A stretch of 64,000 nucleotides of DNA from JAWOLE01 sp963815655. Lineage in GTDB: Bacteria; Acidobacteriota; Thermoanaerobaculia; UBA5066; Gp7-AA6. The translations under genes and the position numbers were made by a program. Of the stretch, positions 35,650 through 43,358 are shown one piece after another. The notes under the pieces were generated by a model. That model was not told the origin of the DNA and ran no database searches. It worked only from the letters and a program-made list of their open reading frames with translations. Location of the stretch: contig CAWFHK010000001.1 of the NCBI GenBank assembly GCA_963815655.1, positions 2,542,001 to 2,606,000 of the forward strand, in the 5' to 3' direction. Every line of letters starts with the position of its first letter. Within the stretch, counting starts at the first letter, position 1.

Positions 35650-38600
35650 TTGGGAGCCAGCAAGTCATGGTCGGCTTTCGGCGCGGCGGCGCTCGCGGCA
35701 ACCCTCGTCCTGGGCGCGGCCCCGGCCCGGAAGTCCACGGCGACCGGGACGGCCGAGGCGAAGCCGCCCGACCCTTACGCCGGGCTCGCTTACCGGTTCA
35801 TCGGGCCGCCGGGCAACCGCGTCTCCGCCGTCGTCGGCGTGCCCGGGGACCCGAGCACCTGCTACGCGGGCGCGGCCTCCGGGGGCGTCTGGAAGTCCAC
35901 CGACGGCGGCATCCACTGGAAGGCGGTCTTCGACGACGAGCCGGCGCAGTCGATCGGCTCAATCGCGATCGCCCCCTCGGACCCGAACGTCGTCTGGGTC
36001 GGAACGGGCGAGCCATTCATCCGGTCGAACGTCTCGCTCGGCAACGGGATCTACAAGTCCGTGGATGCCGGGAAGAGCTGGAAACACATGGGCCTGGAGA
36101 AGACGGGGCGCATCCCCCGGATCGCGATCGACCCGCGCAACCCCGACGTCGTCTTCGCGGCGGCGATCGGGACGGGCTACGGCCCGCAGCAGGAGCGCGG
36201 CGTCTATCGCACGACCGACGGCGGGAAGTCCTGGGAGCGGGTCCTCTTCGTGGACGAGAACACGGGCGTGTCCGATCTGGCGATGGACCCGAACAACCCG
36301 CGGATCCTCTTCGCCGGCGCGTGGCAGATCGACATCAAGACGTGGGGAAGGAAGAGCGGCGGGCCCGGGAGCGGCGTCTTCGTCTCGCGCGACGGCGGGA
36401 CGACCTGGAAGCGGCTCACGGGGCACGGCCTGCCGCAGCCGCCGCTCGGCAAGATCGCCGTCGCCGTCGCCGCCAGCGACTCGCAGCGCGTCTACGCGTT
36501 GATCGAGACGGGCCAGCGCGGTTCCCTCTGGCGCTCCGACGACGGCGGCGAGAAGTGGAAGCTCGTCAACCACAGCCGGCTCTTGAACGAGCGCCCCCAC
36601 TACTACACGCGGATGCTCGTCATGCCCGACAACGCCAACGAGGTGTATTTCCCGTCCAACATGATGGGCGCGACCTACGACGGCGGCGAGACCGCGGAGC
36701 AGATCCGCTGGGGCGGCGACAACCACGACATGTGGGCAGACCCGAAAGACCCGCGCCGCATGATGATCGGCAACGACCTCGGGGTCCTGATCTCGACGAC
36801 GCGCGGCCGGCAGTGGTCCTCCCTGCGCCTGCCGATCGGCCAGATGTACCACGTCGCGACCGACAACCGGATCCCGTACTTCGTGTACGGCCAGATGCAG
36901 GACGACGGCTCCATGCGCGGCCCGAGCGTCGTGCCCGGAGGAGGCTCGATCTCCTCGGCCATGTGGACTTCGACGGCCGGCTGCGAGACGGGATGGGCGA
37001 CGCCCGACCCGGTGGATCCCGACATCGTCTGGGGCGGCTGCTACGCCGGCGTCGTCGAGCGCTTCGACGCGAAGACCGGCATGGCCCGCACCGTCAGCCC
37101 GTGGCCGGAGCGGACGATGGGAGCCAACGCCGGAGAGATCAAGCTCCGGATGAACTGGACGTTCCCGATCGCGATCTCGCCGCACGACCACAACACCGTG
37201 TACGTTGGAAGCCAGTACGTCTATTCGACCTCCGACGGCGGGGAGCACTGGAAGGCGATCAGCCCGGACCTGACGGCAAACGACAAGTCCATGATGGGCG
37301 ACTCCGGCGGGCTGACCGTGGACAACCTTTCCGTCGAGTACGCCGGCGTCGTTTACTCGATCGCCGAGTCGCGACTCGAGAAGGGCGTCATCTGGGCCGG
37401 CACCAACGACGGCCAGGTCCAGGTCACGCGCGACGGCGGCGCCCACTGGTCCAACGTCACGCCGGCCCCGTCCGCCCTTCCGGTCAAGGGCACGGTGGAC
37501 AGCGTCGAGCCTTCCCGCTTCGACGCGGGGACCTGTTACATCGCCGTGGACCTGCACCAGGTCGACAACCGCGATCCCTTCCTCTACAAGACGGCCGACT
37601 ACGGGAAGACCTGGAAGGCGATCGCCTCGAACATCCCGAAGAGCCCGCTGTCGTATGCGCACGTCCTGCGCGAGGACCCGTTCCGCAAGGGACTCCTCTA
37701 CGCCGGGACGGAAAACGCGCTCTACGTCTCCTTCGACGACGGCGGGCGCTGGGAGCCGCTCCAGTCCAAGCTCCCGCACGCGCCGGTCTACTGGATGACG
37801 ATCCAGGAGCACTTCCACGACCTCGTCGTCGGGACCTACGGGCGCGGCTTCTACATCCTGGACGACGTGACTCCGCTCGAGCAGTTGAACGACGCCGTCC
37901 GCGCCTCCGCCTCGCATCTCTTCGATCCTCGGCCAGCCTACCGGTTCCGCTCCGCCTCGCGCCCCAACCTCGTGCCTTCCGGCGCGGCGCAAGGCCAGAA
38001 CCCGCCCTACGGCGCCGCGATCAACTACTGGCTGAAGGACCCGCTGAAGGTCCCGGAGAAGGAGAGCGAAGGCGAAGCCGAGGACGCCGGACCGAAGAAG
38101 AACCCGATCGAGATCACGATCTGGGATTCCGCCGGGAAGAAGATCCGGACCATCAAGGGAACGAACAAGGCCGGGATCAATCGCGTCACCTGGGACCTCG
38201 CCTACGAGCAGACGGTGGACGTCCGGATGCGGACGACGCCCGCCGGAAACCCGCACATCTGGGAGGAGAAGCGCTTCGTCGGGAAGGACCACCGCGGCGT
38301 CTTCTATTACGGCATCACCGTTCCCAAGAAGGGCCCGCTCGTCGCCCCGGGCACGTACACGGTCAAGCTCACGATCGAAGGGAAGGAGATCGCAACGCGG
38401 CCACTCACCGTCCTCAAGGACCCCCGCACGGGGCGAAGCGACGCCGACGTCGCCACCTCGGCGGAGTTCTCGCGCGGGATCTACGAGGACATCAGCGCGG
38501 CCGCCCGGATGATCAACGAGATCGAGTGGACCCGAAAACAGCTCGAGGACTTCCGCAGGATGCTCAAGGCGGGCAAGGCCGACAAGGCCGCCTTCGAGAA

Positions 38601-38979
38601 CGCCGACGCGCTCGAGAAGAAGGCCCGCGCCGTCGAGGACAGGCTCCTGCAGCCGACACTCGCGGAGGGGGACATCAAGTCGTTCCGCGGCCCGCTCGAG
38701 CTGTACTTGAAGCTCATCTGGCTGCAGGCCGAGTCGGGAGTCAGCGGCAGCGACGTCTCGGGCAACTCCGACTACCCGCCGACGCAGCCGGAGCAGGACG
38801 TCTACGCGCTCCTCTCCGGGCAGCTTGCCGCCGCGCGAAAGGAGTTCGACGACTTCTACGGCAAGGCCGTCCCCGCCTTCAACGACGCGGTGAAGGCCAA
38901 GGGATACGTCCAGATCATGACCGTGAAGGAGCCCGAGGCGCCGGGCCGCGAGGAACCGGAAGAGCCGGACGAGGATTAG
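35650..38979 (+). CDS. Secreted sortilin/VPS10-like BNR propeller protein (1,109 aa)
   Basis: Repeated Asp-box motifs (STDGGIHWK, TTDGGKSWE, SRDGGTTWK, TSDGGEHWK) mark one or two large propellers over residues about 40-740. An Ig-like or FlgD-like segment and a helical C-terminus with an acidic tail follow. Related proteins are annotated as glycosyl hydrolase or VPS10-domain proteins, but no catalytic residues are evident. TTG 35650 is chosen because GGGAGGT lies 8 nt before it and a signal peptide follows (AFGAAALAATLVLG); a TTG 30 nt upstream is the alternative. Confidence 0.88.
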   Translation: MGASKSWSAFGAAALAATLVLGAAPARKSTATGTAEAKPPDPYAGLAYRFIGPPGNRVSAVVGVPGDPSTCYAGAASGGVWKSTDGGIHWKAVFDDEPAQSIGSIAIAPSDPNVVWVGTGEPFIRSNVSLGNGIYKSVDAGKSWKHMGLEKTGRIPRIAIDPRNPDVVFAAAIGTGYGPQQERGVYRTTDGGKSWERVLFVDENTGVSDLAMDPNNPRILFAGAWQIDIKTWGRKSGGPGSGVFVSRDGGTTWKRLTGHGLPQPPLGKIAVAVAASDSQRVYALIETGQRGSLWRSDDGGEKWKLVNHSRLLNERPHYYTRMLVMPDNANEVYFPSNMMGATYDGGETAEQIRWGGDNHDMWADPKDPRRMMIGNDLGVLISTTRGRQWSSLRLPIGQMYHVATDNRIPYFVYGQMQDDGSMRGPSVVPGGGSISSAMWTSTAGCETGWATPDPVDPDIVWGGCYAGVVERFDAKTGMARTVSPWPERTMGANAGEIKLRMNWTFPIAISPHDHNTVYVGSQYVYSTSDGGEHWKAISPDLTANDKSMMGDSGGLTVDNLSVEYAGVVYSIAESRLEKGVIWAGTNDGQVQVTRDGGAHWSNVTPAPSALPVKGTVDSVEPSRFDAGTCYIAVDLHQVDNRDPFLYKTADYGKTWKAIASNIPKSPLSYAHVLREDPFRKGLLYAGTENALYVSFDDGGRWEPLQSKLPHAPVYWMTIQEHFHDLVVGTYGRGFYILDDVTPLEQLNDAVRASASHLFDPRPAYRFRSASRPNLVPSGAAQGQNPPYGAAINYWLKDPLKVPEKESEGEAEDAGPKKNPIEITIWDSAGKKIRTIKGTNKAGINRVTWDLAYEQTVDVRMRTTPAGNPHIWEEKRFVGKDHRGVFYYGITVPKKGPLVAPGTYTVKLTIEGKEIATRPLTVLKDPRTGRSDADVATSAEFSRGIYEDISAAARMINEIEWTRKQLEDFRRMLKAGKADKAAFENADALEKKARAVEDRLLQPTLAEGDIKSFRGPLELYLKLIWLQAESGVSGSDVSGNSDYPPTQPEQDVYALLSGQLAAARKEFDDFYGKAVPAFNDAVKAKGYVQIMTVKEPEAPGREEPEEPDED

Positions 38980-39019
38980 TCCTTCGGACGAGGGCAGGCC
39001 CCCTCTGTCACCCTGGAGC

Positions 39020-39240
39020 GCGGGTCCGTTGTCATCCTGAGCGCAGCGAAGGATCTGCTCTCGTGGATCAGCCGAGTGACCAGAGCAGATTCTTCCTCGC
39101 GGAGCCTGCCCCGACTGCGAATGGAACCTCGCCGACACTCAAGAGAGCAGATTCCTCGCTGCGCTCGGAATGACATGAAAAGCGGAGGGGCTCCTCGGAA
39201 TGACAGGGGAGGGGCTCTCAGGGTGACAGGCGCTTGGCTC
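39020..39240. repeat. Intergenic dispersed repeats
   Basis: The stretch carries TCATCCTGAGCGCAGCGAA and several GGAATGACA-type units. It shares a block at 39098-39160 with 28317-28380. It lies between two converging genes and may also end their transcripts. Confidence 0.65.
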
Positions 39241-39257
39241 TAGAATGAGGGGCAGTG

Positions 39258-39887
39258 TCAGGCGAGCTTGTTGCCGCACTCGGGGCAGAACTTCGGGGCT
39301 CCCTCGATCTTCGTCCCGCACTGGGAGCAGTTGACCGCCGGCGAGAGATTCGCTCCGCAGGAGGGGCAGAACTTCCCCCCCTGCGTGTGCGCTCCGCAGG
39401 AGGGGCACGCCGCCGCCTGCTTGCGGGAGATGTCGCGGTCCTTCAGCCAGTCCACTGTCTTCGCCTTGTCGACGGCCTGATCCCGCGCCGCCCCGGCTTG
39501 CGCCGAGGCGATCTCCTCGTCGAGGTTGGGCGCGCACTGCTCGCAGAGGTTCTGCTCGTGGTTCCAGCAGACCTCCCCGCACACCCACTTGCCGCACCGG
39601 CTGCACTGCTTGAACTTCGGCTTCATCTCCGCGACGGCCGCCTCGAGGGCCTTGTCGTGGGCGGGGCCGCCGATCGCGCGCTGGACCTCGTAGGAGCTCG
39701 AGCCGAGCTTCCCGAAGACGCCGCCGAAGAGACTGCCCGCCACCTGCGCCGCCGACGCGGCGATCCCGATGGCGGACGCCCGGAAGGAGGACATGTACCC
39801 GTTGCCGCATTTGTCGCAGAAGAACTTGAACTGATACCCCTTGTCCGTCGAGAGGTCAGTGTAGTTCTGGACGAATTCGATGGCCAT
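39258..39887 (-). CDS. Multi-zinc-ribbon protein
   Basis: The 209-aa protein has a CDKCG pair near residue 22, a central Cys-rich segment (CSRCGKWVCGEVC, EQC), and C-terminal ribbons of the double-zinc-ribbon type (CPSCG, FCPSCG, CSQCG, FCPECG). The start is set at ATG 39887, just before MAIEFVQNYTDL; the longer frame to 40172 overlaps the divergent antitoxin gene and is not protein-like. It probably binds nucleic acid or protein; no enzymatic domain is seen. Confidence 0.8.
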   Translation of the reverse strand: MAIEFVQNYTDLSTDKGYQFKFFCDKCGNGYMSSFRASAIGIAASAAQVAGSLFGGVFGKLGSSSYEVQRAIGGPAHDKALEAAVAEMKPKFKQCSRCGKWVCGEVCWNHEQNLCEQCAPNLDEEIASAQAGAARDQAVDKAKTVDWLKDRDISRKQAAACPSCGAHTQGGKFCPSCGANLSPAVNCSQCGTKIEGAPKFCPECGNKLA

Positions 39888-39992
39888 CGGGCGGGATTGT
39901 AGCCCGGATGGATGGCCGGTCATGCCGTGGAGCCGCTTTCTTCCGTGAGCCGAAATTTGCGGCCCGCCGGCCGGGACTGATAAATTCCTAAT

Positions 39993-40229
39993 ATGAAAAC
40001 TATTGCAATCTCCATAGATGAAACGACGCTTGCCGGCCTGGATCGGCTCGCGGGCTCCACGGAGGCCGCGGGCAATCGTTCCCGCATCGTTCGTCAGGCG
40101 TTGGAGGAATTCCTTCAGCGTCGCGCGATGCTCCGGCAGGAGGAGAGGGAGAGGAAGATCTACGCGAGGCACCGGCGGCTGGTCGCCCGGCAGGCGGGGA
40201 CGCTGGTCAAGGAACAGGCGAAACCTTGA
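39993..40229 (+). CDS. Ribbon-helix-helix antitoxin (MazE-like)
   Basis: The 78-aa protein begins MKTIAISIDETTLAGLDRLA and continues with SRIVRQALEEFL, a classic ribbon-helix-helix fold, then a charged helix. Its TGA overlaps the TTG of the MazF-like gene by 4 nt. Confidence 0.87.
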   Translation: MKTIAISIDETTLAGLDRLAGSTEAAGNRSRIVRQALEEFLQRRAMLRQEERERKIYARHRRLVARQAGTLVKEQAKP

Positions 40230-40564
40230 CTCGGGGCGAGATCTGGAGAACCAGAGAGAAAGTGCCGGAACGCGGGGGCAAACCCGGCTTCTATGTGGTC
40301 GTGTCCAGGCAGTTCATCGCGGAGAATCCGGACATCTCGACCGTCGTTTGCGCCCCCGTTTACAGCGAGATCCTGGGAATCTCGACGGAAGTCGTGATCG
40401 GTCCCGATGCAGGACTGCCGAGGCCATCCGCGGTCCGTTGCGACTTCCTGGCCCTGATGTTCAAACGAAAGCTCACGACATTCGTCGGCTCCCTCTCGTC
40501 GTTTCAAATCGAGGAACTGAACCGGGCCTTGGCTGTTTCCCTGGGACTTCCCGCCGCGTCATGA
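40226..40564 (+). CDS. MazF/PemK-type toxin
   Basis: The 112-aa protein opens MTRGEIWRT and continues with KPGFYVVVSRQF and CDFLALMFKRKL, the PemK/MazF beta-barrel pattern. These toxins cleave RNA at short sequences. TTG 40226 is the start, coupled to the antitoxin. It is 88 nt upstream of a kinase gene and probably separate from it. Confidence 0.85.
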   Translation: MTRGEIWRTREKVPERGGKPGFYVVVSRQFIAENPDISTVVCAPVYSEILGISTEVVIGPDAGLPRPSAVRCDFLALMFKRKLTTFVGSLSSFQIEELNRALAVSLGLPAAS

Positions 40565-40652
40565 TCCAGGCGCGCGGGGTCGGTGACCTGATGATGACCG
40601 CTTTACCGGCGAATCGAAGGTCAGGGGTCCTTTCGCTCGGGCGTTTCGTCCA

Positions 40653-43358
40653 GTGACTCTCTCCGCCGGCTCCCGTTTGGGGGTCTACGAGATTCTTTCG
40701 CCGCTGGGCGCCGGCGGGATGGGAGAGGTCTACCGGGCTCGCGACTCGCGGCTCGGGCGCGACGTCGCGATCAAGGTCCTGCCCGAACGCCTGTCCTCCT
40801 CGGCCGAGGGGCGCGAGCGCTTCGAGCGCGAGGCCCGGACGATCGCGCAGATTTCACACCCTCACATCTGCGCGCTCTACGACGTCGGGGAAACCGCTCT
40901 CTCCATACCCCCTGATCACCAGATCACCCGATCGCCAGATCACCCGACCCTCTACCTCGTCATGGAGTACCTGGAGGGAGAGACGCTCGCCGAGCGGATC
41001 GCGCGGGGAGCCCTTCCAGCCGAGCGCACGCTGCGCTACGGGATCGAGATCGCCGAGGCCCTCGAGAAGGCGCACCGCGTGGGGATCGTCCACCGGGACC
41101 TGAAGCCCGCCAACGTGATGCTGACGAAGTCGGGCGTCAAGCTCCTCGACTTCGGACTCGCGAAGGCCTTCGAACAGGACCGGCCGCTCGAGAGCCTGAC
41201 CTCGGCTCCGACGGCGGCTCGGGAGGTCACGCGGGAGGGAACGATCCTCGGCACGCTCTCCTACATGGCGCCAGAGCAGCTCGAGGGGAAGAAGGTCGAT
41301 GCCCGGACGGACATCTTCGCGTTCGGCGCGACGCTCTACGAGATGGCGACCGGAAGGAAGGCGTTCTCGGGGGAGAGCCAGGCGAGCGTGATCTCTTCGA
41401 TCCTGACTTCCGAGCCCCCGGCGATCTCCGGCGTCGCTCCGATGACGCCGCCGTCGCTCGATCGGCTCGTCCGGACTTGCCTCGCCAAAGACCCGGACGA
41501 CCGGTGGCAGAGCGCGGGAGACATCGCGCGGGAGTTGAGCTGGATCGCGGAGGGAACGGCTGCGAGCGCCGGCGCCACCCTCACCGCGGGCGCCGCGCGG
41601 CCGAAACACCGGGAGCGGCTCGCCTGGGCTGTCGCGGCGACCGCTATTGTCTTCGGCGCGGTCCTGGTGCTTCTCTCCCGCAAGGCGCCCGTGCCCGAGG
41701 AGCTGACGCGCTTCACGATCCTGCCCCCTCCCGGCCAGATCTTCTTCGGGGTGGTGGCGCTCTCGCCGGATGCCCGGCGAATCCTCTTCCTGATCCAGGA
41801 CGACGCCGGAAGGAACTCGATCGCGGCGCGCTCGTTCGACAGTCTCGAGATGCGGCGGCTGCCGGGCACCGAGGACGCGCGCGGCATGTTCTGGTCGCCC
41901 GACGGCCGCGAAATCGCTTTCTTTTCCGAAGGGAAGTTGAAGCGCATGGGGGCCGAGGGGGGGCCCGTCCAGATCGTCTGCGACAGCGGGGGCGCGTTTT
42001 CCGGCGACTGGGGCAGCCGGGGCACGATCCTCTTCACGAAGAGTTTCTCCGCTCCCGTCGTCGCCGTTCCCGCCGCCGGCGGCACGCCAGTCCCGGTGAC
42101 GACCCTGGACACGGCCCACGGCGAGGTCACCCACGTCCATCCCCACTTCCTTCCCGACGGGCGGCACTTCGTGTTCGTGGCGCCCAACCTCGATCGCGAG
42201 AAAACCTCCGTCAATCTCGCCTCGATCGATTCGAAGGAGGTCCGCCCGCTCTTCCATGCCGACAGCTCCGCGATCTTCGCCGATCCGGGCTATCTCCTGT
42301 TCGGCCGAGACAGCGCGCTCTTTGCCTGGAGATTCGATCCGCGAAGCCTTCAGCTCGTCGGAGAGCCCGCTCCCGCGTTCGAGCATGTCCGGTGCCTGCG
42401 CGAGGACAACTTCGTGGCGGACTCGGCGGCCGGCAAGCGCCTGGCGTACCTGACGTGGTACGCCCGGCGAAGGCTGACCTGGGTGGACCGGAAGGGGCGC
42501 GATCTCGGCACTCTGGGCGAGATCGCGGGATACACGGACGTGCGAATCTCGCCCGACGGCGAGAAGGTCGCAGTGGCCCGGCGCGATCCGTCGCATGGCC
42601 AGAACCAGGACGTCTGGGTCATCGATGCCGCTCGCGGGACGGGCACGCGGATCACCTCCGAGCCCTCCGAGGAGTTCGACCCGGCGTGGTTCCCGGGCGG
42701 CGAACGTCTGGCCTACGTGTCCGATCGAGTCGGCTTCTACGACCTCTACGAGCGGCCGGCGAGCGGAGGCGACGAGAAGGTCCTGGCCCGATCGAAGCAG
42801 GACAAGGTGTTGCCGTCGGTGTCGCCCGACGGTTCGCGGCTGCTCTTCGCCAGTCCCGAGGGGAGCAATTTCACGCGGTCGCTCCTTCCTCTCTCCGGGC
42901 ATGGCGACGCGGTCCGGTTGAGCGGCTCCTCCGGGGTCTCCGAGCAGCATCCCGCGTTCTCGCCGGACGGCCGCTGGACGGCCTTCGATTCGAACGAGTC
43001 GGGACAGAGAGAGGTCTACGTGCAGCCGCTGCCGGAGGGCCCGAAGCGCCAGGTCTCGATCGGAGGCGGGCAGATGCCGGTCTGGAATCCGAACGGGTCG
43101 GAGCTCTTCTACGCCGCGAAGGACGGGATGCTCATGTCCGTCGGCCTCCGTCTCTCCGCGGGCCGTCCGGAGATCGCCGAGCCGCAGCCCCTCTTCCTCC
43201 TGCAGCTCGGAACGAGCGGCGAGATCCCGTGGCTCCGCCACCCCTACGATGTCTCTCCGGACGGGCGGTTCCTCGTGATCCGCCGCGCTCCCGACGCGGA
43301 ACCCGACAGCGCGGTCGTCGTCACCAACTGGACCGCGCTCCTGGGGAAGAACCGGTGA
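40653..43358 (+). CDS. Ser/Thr protein kinase with TolB/WD40-like propeller
   Basis: The 901-aa protein starts at GTG (MTLSAGSRLGVYEIL). Kinase residues are Lys41, HRD 147-149 and DFG 166-168, with MAPEQ near 205-209. A single membrane helix lies at 323-342, and a propeller with WSPDGR, FSPDGRW and similar blades fills the rest. An in-frame minisatellite inserts SIPPDHQITRSPDHP at about 84-98, between the strands before the hinge, where paralogues have a short turn. Its TGA overlaps the GTG of the next kinase. The first gene of a two-kinase unit. Confidence 0.92.
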   Translation: MTLSAGSRLGVYEILSPLGAGGMGEVYRARDSRLGRDVAIKVLPERLSSSAEGRERFEREARTIAQISHPHICALYDVGETALSIPPDHQITRSPDHPTLYLVMEYLEGETLAERIARGALPAERTLRYGIEIAEALEKAHRVGIVHRDLKPANVMLTKSGVKLLDFGLAKAFEQDRPLESLTSAPTAAREVTREGTILGTLSYMAPEQLEGKKVDARTDIFAFGATLYEMATGRKAFSGESQASVISSILTSEPPAISGVAPMTPPSLDRLVRTCLAKDPDDRWQSAGDIARELSWIAEGTAASAGATLTAGAARPKHRERLAWAVAATAIVFGAVLVLLSRKAPVPEELTRFTILPPPGQIFFGVVALSPDARRILFLIQDDAGRNSIAARSFDSLEMRRLPGTEDARGMFWSPDGREIAFFSEGKLKRMGAEGGPVQIVCDSGGAFSGDWGSRGTILFTKSFSAPVVAVPAAGGTPVPVTTLDTAHGEVTHVHPHFLPDGRHFVFVAPNLDREKTSVNLASIDSKEVRPLFHADSSAIFADPGYLLFGRDSALFAWRFDPRSLQLVGEPAPAFEHVRCLREDNFVADSAAGKRLAYLTWYARRRLTWVDRKGRDLGTLGEIAGYTDVRISPDGEKVAVARRDPSHGQNQDVWVIDAARGTGTRITSEPSEEFDPAWFPGGERLAYVSDRVGFYDLYERPASGGDEKVLARSKQDKVLPSVSPDGSRLLFASPEGSNFTRSLLPLSGHGDAVRLSGSSGVSEQHPAFSPDGRWTAFDSNESGQREVYVQPLPEGPKRQVSIGGGQMPVWNPNGSELFYAAKDGMLMSVGLRLSAGRPEIAEPQPLFLLQLGTSGEIPWLRHPYDVSPDGRFLVIRRAPDAEPDSAVVVTNWTALLGKNR
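40911..40950 (+). repeat. 16-nt tandem repeat inside kinase gene
   Basis: CCAGATCACCCGATCG (40919-40934) is followed by CCAGATCACCCGACCC (40935-40950), and CCTGATCA precedes them as a partial unit. It is read as protein (DHQITRSPDHP) and keeps frame. Confidence 0.75.

Noticed and set aside
35667..39173. A 1,168-aa open frame overlapping the sortilin-like gene
   Set aside because: Same-strand shadow frame with low-complexity Arg-rich sequence. The Asp-box motifs are all in the other frame.
39888..40172. N-terminal extension of the zinc-ribbon protein
   Set aside because: It is antisense to the MazE-like antitoxin and does not resemble protein; the conserved start is at 39887.
41477..43354. 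Long upstream extension of the kinase that starts at 43355
   Set aside because: The extension lies out of frame within the previous kinase. The family opening and GTGA overlap fix the start at 43355.
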